64,000 bases of DNA from Photobacterium chitinilyticum (GTDB lineage: Bacteria; Pseudomonadota; Gammaproteobacteria; Enterobacterales; Vibrionaceae). The stretch covers positions 177,274-241,273 of the forward strand of contig NZ_RJLM01000007.1 of the NCBI RefSeq assembly GCF_004104355.1, written 5' to 3'. Position numbers and translations under genes: made by a program. The notes below the pieces were generated by a model, which was not told where the DNA came from, searched no databases, and worked only from the letters and a program-made list of their open reading frames with translations. Of the stretch, positions 19,231 to 28,122 are shown one piece after another (within the stretch, counting starts at the first letter, position 1; the number at the start of each line of letters is the position of its first letter).

Positions 19231-20682
19231 TTAACAGCCCGGGCCGCAGTCTAGGCAGTGTTTGACCATCTCTGGACCCAGATGCAGTTTGGCATTGAGG
19301 TCACGCAGCGCGGTACGGACACCTTCTTCGATAACCGGATGGTAGAACGGCATATCCAGCATTTCCGCTACTGTCATCTTGTTTTGGTGCGCCCATGCCA
19401 GCAGGTGCGCCAGGTGTTCGGCATTCGGGCCCATCATTTCGGCACCCAGGAAACGGCCGGTACCGTGTTCGCCGTAGATATGCAGTACTCCTTTGTTCCG
19501 CAGCATGACTCGTGAACGGCCTTGATTTTCAAACGACACCTCACCGGTCTCGAAGCAACCACAGTTACCAAGGCGTGTGGTAATTTCCTTGTAAGTTTCA
19601 CCAACCATCGCAATTTGCGGATCCGAGAAGACTGCTGATATTTTCGAGCGGCGTAGTCCGGCTCGGATACCCGGGAAGCGGCCTGCATTGTCACCCGCAA
19701 TACGGCCTTGATCGGCAGCTTCATGCAGTAACGGAAGCTGGTTGCTGGCATCACCGGCGACAAAAATACTTGCGACAGATGTCTGCAGGGTGAAATGGTC
19801 TGCAACCGGCACACCACGTTCGTCTAGCTCCAGTGCTGTATTTTCAATGGCGAGCTTATCGATATTAGGCCGGCGGCCAGTGGCTGCCAATACATAGTCG
19901 ACAGTGATCACTTTGAACTCACCGTCTTTATCCTGGTACTGGATCTCGACGGCGTTACCGATGCGCTTCATGCTCTCGAGCCTGACATCGGCATCCAGAT
20001 AGAACTCTTCGTTAAAGGTTTTGTCTGCATAGGCCATGACAGCAGGGTCGGTTAGCGGGCCAACCTGACCGCCAAGGCCGAACATGACGACTTCAACGCC
20101 GAGACGTTTTAGGGCCTGGCCTAGCTCAAGGCCGATAACACCGGGACCGAATACTGCAACCGAACCCGGCAGATCGTCCCAGTCAAAGACATCATCATTG
20201 ATGATCAGGCGATCACCCAGCTCGTTCCATACGCCCGGATAGGCAGGACGGGAGCCCGTAGCAATAACAATGCGTTTTGCTGTGATTTGGGTGTGATCGT
20301 CTACGATCAGCGTGTTGTCATCGATGAATTTGGCGTAGCCTGAAATTTTGTCGTGTGCCGGAATTTCGTCGACCCCTTCCAGAACGAAACCAACGAAGCG
20401 GTCACGCTCGCGTTTGACACGGTCCATCACTTCTCGGCCGTTAATCACGATATCGCCTTGCGGGTGAACCCCAAACGCCGGTGCTTTTTCGATCTGGTGA
20501 ACGCTTTCAGCTGCAGCAATCAGTAGTTTTGATGGCATGCAACCAACACGGGCACAGGTTGTGCCGTATGGGCCTCCTTCAATCATCACCACGCTATCGG
20601 TATGGGCTTTGGCTGCACGGTATGCGCCCAGGCCTGCTGTACCACCGCCAATGACTGCAACATCAACATTCAGGGTATTCAT
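19231..20682 (-). CDS. Dihydrolipoyl dehydrogenase-like FAD/NAD disulfide oxidoreductase
   Basis: Class I pyridine nucleotide-disulfide oxidoreductase of 483 aa from ATG 20682 (GGAGAGAACCGAG upstream). It has the FAD motif GGGTAGLGAYRAAK, the redox pair Cys43/Cys48 in TTCARVGCMPSK, the second GxGxxG (GPGVIGLELGQALKRLG), the GDA motif VAGDASNQ, and the C-terminal base HPVIEEG. It is not near pyruvate or oxoglutarate dehydrogenase genes. Instead it follows the Prx-Grx gene on the same strand, which suggests a role in reducing that peroxidase or a thiol carrier (inference). Odd points are the extra C-terminal cysteines (KHCLDCGPGC) and an internal NCGCF. Confidence 0.85.
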   Translation of the reverse strand: MNTLNVDVAVIGGGTAGLGAYRAAKAHTDSVVMIEGGPYGTTCARVGCMPSKLLIAAAESVHQIEKAPAFGVHPQGDIVINGREVMDRVKRERDRFVGFVLEGVDEIPAHDKISGYAKFIDDNTLIVDDHTQITAKRIVIATGSRPAYPGVWNELGDRLIINDDVFDWDDLPGSVAVFGPGVIGLELGQALKRLGVEVVMFGLGGQVGPLTDPAVMAYADKTFNEEFYLDADVRLESMKRIGNAVEIQYQDKDGEFKVITVDYVLAATGRRPNIDKLAIENTALELDERGVPVADHFTLQTSVASIFVAGDASNQLPLLHEAADQGRIAGDNAGRFPGIRAGLRRSKISAVFSDPQIAMVGETYKEITTRLGNCGCFETGEVSFENQGRSRVMLRNKGVLHIYGEHGTGRFLGAEMMGPNAEHLAHLLAWAHQNKMTVAEMLDMPFYHPVIEEGVRTALRDLNAKLHLGPEMVKHCLDCGPGC

Positions 20683-20732
20683 CTCGGTTCTCTCCACTCG
20701 CGTCTTGCCTGTATCCGGCCTTTATTTGAAGT

Positions 20733-20752
20733 GCGGGGCACTCTTGCCCCGC
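20733..20752 (-). terminator. GC-rich hairpin between the Prx-Grx and Lpd-like genes
   Basis: GCGGGGCA/TGCCCCGC is a perfect 8-bp stem with a 4-nt loop. On the minus strand no T run follows, so it may be a partial terminator or a processing site. Confidence 0.45.
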
Positions 20753-20773
20753 TTTATTACTGCTTTGGTCGAT

Positions 20774-21502
20774 TTAGGCCAGGAATGCTTCTAGTTCTTC
20801 GCTGCCGCCGATGTGTTTGCCGCCGATGAATACCTGAGGCACGGTGCTGCGACCAGATACCGCACGCAGACTGACTGTCGTTGCATCTTGGCCTAGGATA
20901 ACTTCTTCATATTGAAGACCTTTGTCGATAAGATTCTGCTTTGCTTTGGCACAGAACGGACAGCCAGGCTTGGTAAATACCGTGATTGACTCTTGTAGCT
21001 TGTGCTCTGGTGCAACGTACTTCAGCATCGTGTCGGCATCAGAAACTTTGAACGGGTCGCCCGGCTCTTCGTTTTCGATGAACATTTTCTCAACCACGCC
21101 GTTTTTCACCAGCATGCTGTAGCGCCATGAGCGAGGACCGAAACCAAGCTCCTCCTTGTCGACCAGCATGCCCATTCCTTTTGAGAACTCGCCGTTGCCA
21201 TCCGGGATGAAGGTGATGTTTTCTGCTTCCTGATCTGCCTTCCAAGCGTTCATAACAAAGGTATCGTTGACTGATACACACAGGATGTCGTCGACACCGT
21301 GCTCGGCAAGTACAGATGCCAGCTCGTTGTAGCGAGGCAGGTGGCTTGAAGAACAGGTCGGGGTGAAGGCGCCCGGCAGGCTGAAGACCACAACTGTCTT
21401 GTTGGCAAACAGTTCGTTGGTTGTCAGGTCAACCCACTGATCGCCCTGGCGAGTGTGGAAAGTAACCTGCGGAACTGACTGGCCTTCTTTTGATGCGAAC
21501 AT
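20774..21502 (-). CDS. Hybrid peroxiredoxin 5-glutaredoxin (PrxA type)
   Basis: Thiol peroxidase with its own glutaredoxin. The 242-aa product has a Prx5 domain with peroxidatic Cys50 in PGAFTPTC and the RYSMLVKNG segment, then a glutaredoxin domain with Cys181-Pro-Phe-Cys184 (FTKPGCPFC) and the GSH-binding TVPQVFIGG and GGSEEL segments. Hybrid Prx5-Grx proteins reduce peroxides using glutathione; they are known in Haemophilus and, as PrxA, in V. cholerae. It is divergent from oxyR across a region with an OxyR operator, so peroxide induction is likely. Confidence 0.94.
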   Translation of the reverse strand: MFASKEGQSVPQVTFHTRQGDQWVDLTTNELFANKTVVVFSLPGAFTPTCSSSHLPRYNELASVLAEHGVDDILCVSVNDTFVMNAWKADQEAENITFIPDGNGEFSKGMGMLVDKEELGFGPRSWRYSMLVKNGVVEKMFIENEEPGDPFKVSDADTMLKYVAPEHKLQESITVFTKPGCPFCAKAKQNLIDKGLQYEEVILGQDATTVSLRAVSGRSTVPQVFIGGKHIGGSEELEAFLA

Positions 21503-21620
21503 AATAATTTCCTTAATAATTTATTTGTGTATAGCTGGTTATTTGTGTCTCAACCGGAGCTTACTCTTCACTGCTCCGTTTTGATGTGATGATTATGTCG
21601 CTTTTGACTTGATAGCTCTA

Positions 21621-21657
21621 ATCGTTTGCTGCTATGGTTTTGATAGTTATATCCTAT
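21621..21657. promoter_or_regulatory. OxyR operator between prx-grx and oxyR
   Basis: Four tetramers, ATCG (21621), CTAT (21632), ATAG (21643) and CTAT (21654), are separated by exactly 7 bp each. This is the OxyR motif ATAG-N7-CTAT-N7-ATAG-N7-CTAT with a single mismatch. It ends 17 bp before the oxyR ATG, which fits autorepression and activation of the divergent peroxidase. Confidence 0.85.
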
Positions 21658-21674
21658 TAAAGGACATATTCGCC

Positions 21675-22583
21675 ATGAACATCCGAGATCTTGAATATCT
21701 GGTCGCATTGTCTGAGCACAGGCATTTCCGAAAAGCCGCCGAAGCGTGTTTTGTCAGTCAGCCCACCTTGAGTGGACAAATTCGCAAACTGGAAGATGAA
21801 CTGGGTGTATCGTTACTGGAACGAACCAGTCGGCGGGTTCTTTTTACCGATGCCGGTTTGAGTTTGGTTTCTCAGGCGCAAAAAATATTGCTAGAAGTTA
21901 AGGTGCTGACGGAGCTGGCAAGCCAACAGGGGGAGAGTATGGCCGGGCCGCTCCATATCGGTTTTATTCCGACGGTGGGCCCCTACCTATTGCCGCATAT
22001 TATTCCACAGCTCAAGGCTGCTTTTCCGCAACTCGAGTTGTTTCTCCATGAGGCGCAGACTCATCAGTTAGTGCGACAACTGGAAGAGGGCAAGCTTGAT
22101 TGTATTATCCTGGCTGCCGTCAAAGAGACTGAACATTTTATAGAGTTACCACTTTATAACGAACCAATGATACTTGCGGTTCCGGAGGAGCACCGCTGGG
22201 CTAAAATGGAAACATTGGACATGGATCAGCTGAATGGAGAAACCCTGCTGATGTTGGGCGACGGCCATTGCCTGCGGGATCAGGCTATGGGCTTTTGTTT
22301 TGCTTCCGGAGCGCATGAAGACGGAAGTTTCAAGGCCACCAGTCTCGAAACATTGCGTAATATGGTCGCAGCGGGGAGTGGGATCACTCTGTTGCCCCAG
22401 CTGGCAACGCCAAAGGAGCAGAGCCGGGACGGCGTGAGCTATATCAAGGCCTGTGATCCGGTACCAACACGGCTGATCACTCTGGCTTACCGACCCGGTT
22501 CACCATTACGGGCACGTTATGAAAAAATCGCCGAGCTGATCAACCAACATATTGATGTTCGTTTTAGTGCAGAATGGCTTTAG
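21675..22583 (+). CDS. oxyR: LysR-family peroxide sensor OxyR
   Basis: Transcription factor oxidised by hydrogen peroxide. The ATG at 21675 (MNIRDLEYLVAL, AAAGGA upstream) gives 302 aa, close to E. coli OxyR at 305; an in-frame upstream start would add 22 residues with no family support. The winged helix-turn-helix is at 15-45. The redox pair Cys199 and Cys208 is in GHCLRDQAMGFC, at the same positions as E. coli. It is divergent from the Prx-Grx hybrid, with its operator between them. Confidence 0.97.
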   Translation: MNIRDLEYLVALSEHRHFRKAAEACFVSQPTLSGQIRKLEDELGVSLLERTSRRVLFTDAGLSLVSQAQKILLEVKVLTELASQQGESMAGPLHIGFIPTVGPYLLPHIIPQLKAAFPQLELFLHEAQTHQLVRQLEEGKLDCIILAAVKETEHFIELPLYNEPMILAVPEEHRWAKMETLDMDQLNGETLLMLGDGHCLRDQAMGFCFASGAHEDGSFKATSLETLRNMVAAGSGITLLPQLATPKEQSRDGVSYIKACDPVPTRLITLAYRPGSPLRARYEKIAELINQHIDVRFSAEWL

Positions 22584-22604
22584 TGCTGATATCGGCAGAT
22601 ATAG

Positions 22605-22634
22605 AAAGAGCGCCGTTAGGGCGCTCTTTTTATT
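22605..22634. terminator. Bidirectional terminator between oxyR and mrcA
   Basis: AAAGAGCGCC and GGCGCTCTTT arms around a short loop, with T runs on both strands between convergent genes. Confidence 0.88.
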
Positions 22635-22686
22635 TTAGACACAGGTGTTTAGGCTAAGCCTCTAGGAGAAATGTCCGGGAGAGGGA

Positions 22687-25233
22687 TCAGAATAGTTCGT
22701 CGGAACTGTCCGATTCGAAAATACCGTCAGATGCTCCTTCGCCAACTTGTTCGGTCGGTTCCGTTCCTTTCTCAAAGTACTCGAACATCGAGGTGTAATC
22801 GTTGCGGTTGCTGAGCTTGCCGGTATCGCGGTCAATACGGACTTTTACGATATCAGACGGAAGCTGCTTGCGTTGGACAGGTACATCTTCCAGGGCTTTG
22901 TCCATAAACGAAACCCAGGCTGGTTGCGCTGTTTTTGCACCGGCTTCGCCGCCTGAAATCTGCTTTTTACCCAAATTATTGTTCCAGGCCGATTTACCCA
23001 GTGCACGGCTGTGATTGTCAAAGCCGACCCAGGATGTTGCTACAATATTGGGGCCGAAACCTGAGTACCAAGCATCTTTCGAGCCGTTGGTGGTACCTGT
23101 TTTTCCGCCGATATCTCGTCGCTTTAGTACCTGGCCACGCCAGCCTGTGCCGTTCCAGCCACTGCCGTGACGCCAGTCACCGCCGCCCCAGATATTGCTT
23201 TCTAGCATCTCGCGGACAAGGAAGGCATTTTGCTCGGAAATAACCTGTGGCGCATACCTTGTTTGCTGCTGATCGCTTTCAATGGCGCTACCGGTATCAC
23301 CCAGCTCCTGCTCGCTGATAGCGATATCGTTTAGGACTGCCCGGCTGGCTGCAATGTTATTACCGGCTTGTTGCTGCTCCCGCTGGCATTCGGTATTACA
23401 GACAACATTCGGGTTGGCCTGATAGATCAGATTGCCGTAAGGGTCTTCAACACGCTCAATAAAGTAGGGCTCGACATAATAGCCGCCGTTGGCAAAGACT
23501 GAGAAGCCTTGTGCCATTTCCAGTGGTGTCAGGCTGCCCGCACCGAGGGCAATCGCTTCTGCCCGTGGTAGATCTTCGCGTTTGAAGCCGAAGCGGGTCA
23601 GGTAGCTGATGGTTTCATCGAGTCCGACATTTTGGAGTACGCGTACGGCCATTACGTTTTTAGATTGTGCCAAGCCTAAGCGTAGACGTGTTGGTCCATT
23701 ATAGGTCGGTGGTGAGTTTTTAGGGCGCCACGCTGTGCCCATGCTCTTGTCCCAACGATTGACCGGTGCGTCATTGACTAAGGTGGCCAGTGTCATGCCC
23801 TTTTCCAGTGCCGCCGAGTAAATAAACGGCTTGATACTGGAGCCAACCTGGCGGATGGACTGGGTCGCACGGTTAAATTTGCTGTGGATGAAGTTAAAAC
23901 CGCCGACCATGGCCTTGACGGCACCGTTTTGTGGCGATACCGCAACAAATGCCGTATTGGCATCGGGTACCTGGCTCAGTACCCACTGTTGCTCCCTTTG
24001 CTGTATCCAAATTTGCTGGCCGGCAGCCAAAATATCTGCTGCTGCCTTAGGGGCTGGGCCTTGGCGGATGTCGGTAACAAACTTCCGAGCCCACTTCATT
24101 CCGCTCCATTCGATAGTGTGCTGCTCGCCTTCTTTGGTTATCACCTGGGCGGTTTGGCCGCTGACGGTCGTTACCACGGCGGCTTGCAGCTCACCGTAAC
24201 TTGGCTGCTTTTTCAGGTGTTCGATGATTTTGTTAGAACCCCAGGCGGTTTGCTCGGATTTCCATAGCGTTGCTACCGCGCCCCTGAAACCATGGCGCTG
24301 ATCGTAGTTAAGCAGGTTATTGACCGCAGCAGTCTGTGCCGCGTTCTGTAGCTTTGGATCAACGGTGGTGTAGATACGCATCCCGGAGGTATAGGCATCT
24401 TCACCATAACGTTCAACCATCCAGGCACGGGCGCGTTCTGCGAAATACGGAGCGTTGAGCTCGATTTCCGCACCGTGGTAACGCGCAACAATGGGTTCTG
24501 ATCGAGCCTGATTCAGTTCTGCCTGAGTAACATAGCCTTCAGTAAACATTCGGCCCAACACTACGTTACGACGGGTTGTGGCGCGATCCAACGAATAAAG
24601 CGGATTCATCGTGGATGGTGCTTTCGGCAGGCCGGCAATTATGGCAATTTCGCTCAGGGTCAGTTGGCTGACTTCTTTGCCAAAATAGACTTGTGCAGCA
24701 GCACCGACGCCGTATGAACGATAACCCAGGTAAATTTTATTAAGGTAAAGCTCAAGGATTTCTTCTTTGCTCAGCAGTTGCTCGATATGAATAGCGATAA
24801 AAATTTCTTTGATTTTTCGCATCAGCTTCTTCTCGTTGGAGAGAAAGAAGTTTCGGGCAAGCTGCTGGGTAATCGTACTTGCACCCTGCTTGGCAGAGCC
24901 TGAGGTGGCGACGACAAAGGCGGCACGGGCTATGCCGATCGGGTCAATACCGGGGTGGTCGTAGTAACGGCTGTCTTCGGTCGCGATGATAGCATTAATC
25001 ATTTGCGGTGGAATATCGTCGAGTGCCAGTGGGATACGTCGTTTCTCACCGAATTGTGATATCAGTTTTCCGTTGGTACTGAACACCTGCATAGGTGTTT
25101 GTAATTCAACGTTTTTTAGTGTTGCGACATCCGGGAGCTCTGGCTTTACATAAAGGTAAAAACCAAAGATTGTACCGACTCCAAGAATTATGCAAATCAA
25201 TGCAAGGATAAGTAATCGCTTTATGAACTTCAC
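22687..25233 (-). CDS. mrcA: Penicillin-binding protein 1A
   Basis: Class A PBP that polymerises and cross-links peptidoglycan at the inner membrane. The 848-aa product has an N-terminal membrane anchor (7-28), a GT51 transglycosylase domain with catalytic Glu86 in ATEDSRYYDHPG and the QGASTITQQLARN motif, an inserted OB-like domain, and a transpeptidase domain with SSIK (about 465), SKN (about 522) and KTGTT (about 709). It is divergent from pilM, as in many gamma-proteobacteria. Confidence 0.97.
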   Translation of the reverse strand: MKFIKRLLILALICIILGVGTIFGFYLYVKPELPDVATLKNVELQTPMQVFSTNGKLISQFGEKRRIPLALDDIPPQMINAIIATEDSRYYDHPGIDPIGIARAAFVVATSGSAKQGASTITQQLARNFFLSNEKKLMRKIKEIFIAIHIEQLLSKEEILELYLNKIYLGYRSYGVGAAAQVYFGKEVSQLTLSEIAIIAGLPKAPSTMNPLYSLDRATTRRNVVLGRMFTEGYVTQAELNQARSEPIVARYHGAEIELNAPYFAERARAWMVERYGEDAYTSGMRIYTTVDPKLQNAAQTAAVNNLLNYDQRHGFRGAVATLWKSEQTAWGSNKIIEHLKKQPSYGELQAAVVTTVSGQTAQVITKEGEQHTIEWSGMKWARKFVTDIRQGPAPKAAADILAAGQQIWIQQREQQWVLSQVPDANTAFVAVSPQNGAVKAMVGGFNFIHSKFNRATQSIRQVGSSIKPFIYSAALEKGMTLATLVNDAPVNRWDKSMGTAWRPKNSPPTYNGPTRLRLGLAQSKNVMAVRVLQNVGLDETISYLTRFGFKREDLPRAEAIALGAGSLTPLEMAQGFSVFANGGYYVEPYFIERVEDPYGNLIYQANPNVVCNTECQREQQQAGNNIAASRAVLNDIAISEQELGDTGSAIESDQQQTRYAPQVISEQNAFLVREMLESNIWGGGDWRHGSGWNGTGWRGQVLKRRDIGGKTGTTNGSKDAWYSGFGPNIVATSWVGFDNHSRALGKSAWNNNLGKKQISGGEAGAKTAQPAWVSFMDKALEDVPVQRKQLPSDIVKVRIDRDTGKLSNRNDYTSMFEYFEKGTEPTEQVGEGASDGIFESDSSDELF

Positions 25234-25378
25234 TTGAGAATTCCTGTTACACCATCATTCGACCGTTCAATCTATTTCAACCAAGAGTATAAAGATAACT
25301 TAAATAAAATTAACGTTATAGGTTGGTGTTCGTTTGAAAAATAAATTGCTTTTCCGTTATCAGGGAGCATAGCACGGT

Positions 25379-26389
25379 ATGTTTCGGAACCCACCAATAA
25401 TTGGGATTGATATAGGCCATCATAGTGTCAAAGCGGTCGTGCTTAATCCAAAAAAAGGACAATTGGAATTATCTGCCTTTGCAGAAATTGTGTTGCCTTC
25501 TTCTGTTATAAACGATCAGCATAGCGTGAATACGCCTGCGTTGTTGTCAGCAGTACGTAAATTAAAAAAGAGTCTGCCGTTTAATGCAAAGACAGTGGCC
25601 CTTGCTTTGCCAGATAGTGCGGTTATTAGCAAAGTGATCCAGCTTGATACCAACCTCAGTGATGAAGAAGCTGAATTTGCCGTTAGCCAGGCACTCAGTG
25701 CTACCTCGCCGTTTCCTGTTGAAGAGCTACGCTTGGATTTTTTCCCTTTATCGTCGGATAACTTCATGGAAACGGCGACGACGGTGCCGTTTCAAGTCTT
25801 TGCTGCCCGGAGAGAGACGATTGATAGCCGGGTTAAAGCGTTGAAAAAAGCGGGCTTAAACCCGAGTGTAGTAGAACTACAGACTCACGCTTTATTGTGG
25901 CTAGCTGAGTACACGGCTGAGCGGGCCCAGGAGCATGAATTGTGGGGGCTCGTGGATATTGGCAAGCGATGTACCGAGTTCAGTGTCAAGCCGTCAGGTG
26001 GTGCGGCCTACCATCGAGAAATGGCTTTCGGAACTGAATTGATTAGTCGGCCAAGTGCTGGCGATGGCGTAATCCAGAAGATCTTTACCCCTGAACCTGA
26101 GCAGGCCGAGCTCTTTACCAAGCAGCTGGCCGATCATCTCAAACGTCAATTCCAGCTATATAACTCTACACACCCGCGCTCGCCGCTCAAAGGGGTTTGG
26201 TTGTGTGGCGGTGGTCAGTACGTGGTGTTCGAGGAGTTACTTGGTCGGTTACTGGGCCTTGAAGCGCGCTGGATCAATCCTTTTCGCTATTTTACCTGTA
26301 GCAAAAAGCTGGGCCAGATAGCCAGCGATAGTTATTACGGTCAATATGCTGTTGCGGCAGGACTGGCTATTCGGGGGGCCGCACAATGA
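25379..26389 (+). CDS. pilM: Type IV pilus inner-membrane platform protein PilM
   Basis: Actin-like (FtsA/MreB fold) cytoplasmic protein that binds the PilN tail and forms the alignment complex of the type IV pilus. The 336-aa product begins MFRNPPIIGIDIGHHSVKAV, with the phosphate-1 loop of the ASKHA fold, and has DIGKRCTEFSV as the second phosphate loop. It is first in pilMNOPQ and overlaps pilN by 4 bp. In vibrios this operon serves several pili, including those used for attachment and DNA uptake. Confidence 0.95.
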   Translation: MFRNPPIIGIDIGHHSVKAVVLNPKKGQLELSAFAEIVLPSSVINDQHSVNTPALLSAVRKLKKSLPFNAKTVALALPDSAVISKVIQLDTNLSDEEAEFAVSQALSATSPFPVEELRLDFFPLSSDNFMETATTVPFQVFAARRETIDSRVKALKKAGLNPSVVELQTHALLWLAEYTAERAQEHELWGLVDIGKRCTEFSVKPSGGAAYHREMAFGTELISRPSAGDGVIQKIFTPEPEQAELFTKQLADHLKRQFQLYNSTHPRSPLKGVWLCGGGQYVVFEELLGRLLGLEARWINPFRYFTCSKKLGQIASDSYYGQYAVAAGLAIRGAAQ

Positions 26390-26985
26390 TAGCATCACTT
26401 AATTTGCTGCCTTGGCGAGAGGAAAAACGAAAACAGCATAAACAGCGTTTTTTTTCCATTCTGGGCGCTGTGGTGATCGTTGTCGCCGCAGTGCAATGGT
26501 TGCTGGTCAGTTATCTCGAGCAGCATCAGGTGTACCAACAGACTCGTAATCAGCAGTTGCAGCAAGAAATATCAACCCTTGAGCGCCAGCTCTCTTTCTT
26601 GCCCAAGCTGGATAGGCAGCGTGAAGCGCTCAACAAACGGCTTGGGGTGATTAGTGATATTCAGCAAGAACGAAACCAGCTAACTCTATTGCTGAGTCTG
26701 TTGCCTGGTATTGTGCCGCAGGGGGTCTACCTAGACAGTATCTCGATGAAATCCAATCGGATCTCCGTTAATGGTATTGGCGACTCGAATGGTCGCCTGG
26801 CGATTTTGCTGTCCAATGCCGAACAGTCTCCCTGGCTGAAAGATGTGGCCATGCATTCTATCGTCGCCACCAAAGGTGATAAAGCCCAGGACCAGACGAA
26901 ATTTAAAGCCTCGTTTACTCTGGCAAAACGTCCTGAGCTGACATCTGAGGCTGGACATAACCGGCGAGGGGGCGCTAGTGAGTGA
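26386..26985 (+). CDS. pilN: Type IV pilus assembly protein PilN
   Basis: Bitopic inner-membrane protein. The 199-aa sequence opens with the conserved INLLPWR-type motif (ASLNLLPWREEKR) that docks into PilM, followed by a transmembrane helix at about 22-42, a coiled coil (about 45-90) and a periplasmic ferredoxin-like domain that pairs with PilO. It overlaps pilM (4 bp) and pilO (8 bp). Confidence 0.94.
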   Translation: MIASLNLLPWREEKRKQHKQRFFSILGAVVIVVAAVQWLLVSYLEQHQVYQQTRNQQLQQEISTLERQLSFLPKLDRQREALNKRLGVISDIQQERNQLTLLLSLLPGIVPQGVYLDSISMKSNRISVNGIGDSNGRLAILLSNAEQSPWLKDVAMHSIVATKGDKAQDQTKFKASFTLAKRPELTSEAGHNRRGGASE

Positions 26986-27562
26986 CTGGCAAGATTTAGA
27001 TCTGGATGAAATTACTGAATGGCCGCTGATGCCGCAATGTGCTGTTGCGTTTGTACTGGCGCTGGTGTTGGGGGGGCTTGGGTATTGGTACTGGCTGACT
27101 CCATTGCAGGAGGAGCTTGTAGCGTTAAAGCAAAAAGAGTCGGAACTTCGTAGCCTTGTCGGGGTACGGGCCAGTCAGGTCGCGGCTCTGCCGACTGTCA
27201 GGCTGCAGGTTAAAGAGCTGGAAAAGCGTTACCAATACGTGGTTGAACAATTGCCCGAGGAGAAAGAGCTGGCCAGCCTGCTGTCTGGCGTTAATGACAT
27301 CGGGCTTAGGAATGGGCTTGAATTTCAACGAATAGAATGGGGGCCGACAATTAACAAGTCGCTGTACTATGAACTTCCTATCAATATCGCCCTAACCGGC
27401 CGCTATGAAAATATTGGCAAGTTTGCGGAATCGGTCGCCAGGCTATCACGAATTGTCACCCTTACCGATTTTGACTTGGTACTTGTAAGGCAGCAGCAGA
27501 ATCAGGAAACCCTGTCGTTGAAAGTCTCTGCCAGTACCTATCGCTTTAAAGCGCCGCAGTAA
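26978..27562 (+). CDS. pilO: Type IV pilus assembly protein PilO
   Basis: Partner of PilN in the periplasmic alignment complex. The 194-aa product has a short acidic cytoplasmic tail (SDWQDLDLDEITEWP), a transmembrane segment at about 21-42, a coiled coil (EELVALKQKESELRSL) and a small globular domain. The start is GTG 26978, inside the pilN end; no nearby ATG fits. GAGGGGG precedes it. Confidence 0.93.
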   Translation: MSDWQDLDLDEITEWPLMPQCAVAFVLALVLGGLGYWYWLTPLQEELVALKQKESELRSLVGVRASQVAALPTVRLQVKELEKRYQYVVEQLPEEKELASLLSGVNDIGLRNGLEFQRIEWGPTINKSLYYELPINIALTGRYENIGKFAESVARLSRIVTLTDFDLVLVRQQQNQETLSLKVSASTYRFKAPQ

Positions 27563-27574
27563 GAGGTGGATAGT

Positions 27575-28105
27575 TTGAAAAGGATTTGTTTTGTTGTTTT
27601 CTTTACCTTGCTCGTAACGGGTTGTCAGGCAAATGAAGATTCGATTCAACAGTTTATTGAGTTAGCCCATAACCAGGCCCAGGCGGAGGTTGAACCCTTG
27701 CAGCAACAATATGTATTTGTTGCCGATGAATTTGCCATGACAAGTACCCGGGTTCCATTTGTACGCCCGCGGACGGAATTAATGGCTACTGGGCAAGAAA
27801 CGGATAAGGCATGCTGGCAGCCGGACATGCAGCGGGTGCGGACGGCACTGGAAAGTATTCCTTTGGGACAGATAAGAATGAAGGGAGTGATCGGTGATAA
27901 GAATATGCTTTGGGCGATAATTTCTACCCCTGAAGGGAAGTTGGAAAAAATTCGAGATGGATATTACCTCGGTCCTAACCATGGAAAGGTTCGGCATGTT
28001 AGCCCGAGAAGTGTCGAGGTCGAAGAAGTTCTACCTGACGGTATGGGATGCTGGGTGAAAAGGCAGATCACATTACCATTAGCCTCCGTGGGTTCTGCAG
28101 TATAA
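27575..28105 (+). CDS. pilP: Type IV pilus lipoprotein PilP
   Basis: Lipoprotein that connects PilNO to the secretin PilQ. I chose TTG 27575 because AGAGGTGG lies about 5 nt upstream; GTG 27566, inside that site, would add three residues. With the TTG start the lipobox LVTGC puts the lipidated Cys at residue 17 (176 aa total). The C-terminal beta domain (GVIGDKNMLWAII..., YYLGPNHGKV) is the PilQ-binding HR-like fold. Confidence 0.93.
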   Translation: MKRICFVVFFTLLVTGCQANEDSIQQFIELAHNQAQAEVEPLQQQYVFVADEFAMTSTRVPFVRPRTELMATGQETDKACWQPDMQRVRTALESIPLGQIRMKGVIGDKNMLWAIISTPEGKLEKIRDGYYLGPNHGKVRHVSPRSVEVEEVLPDGMGCWVKRQITLPLASVGSAV

Positions 28106-28122
28106 AAAGGATGAAGTAAAAG

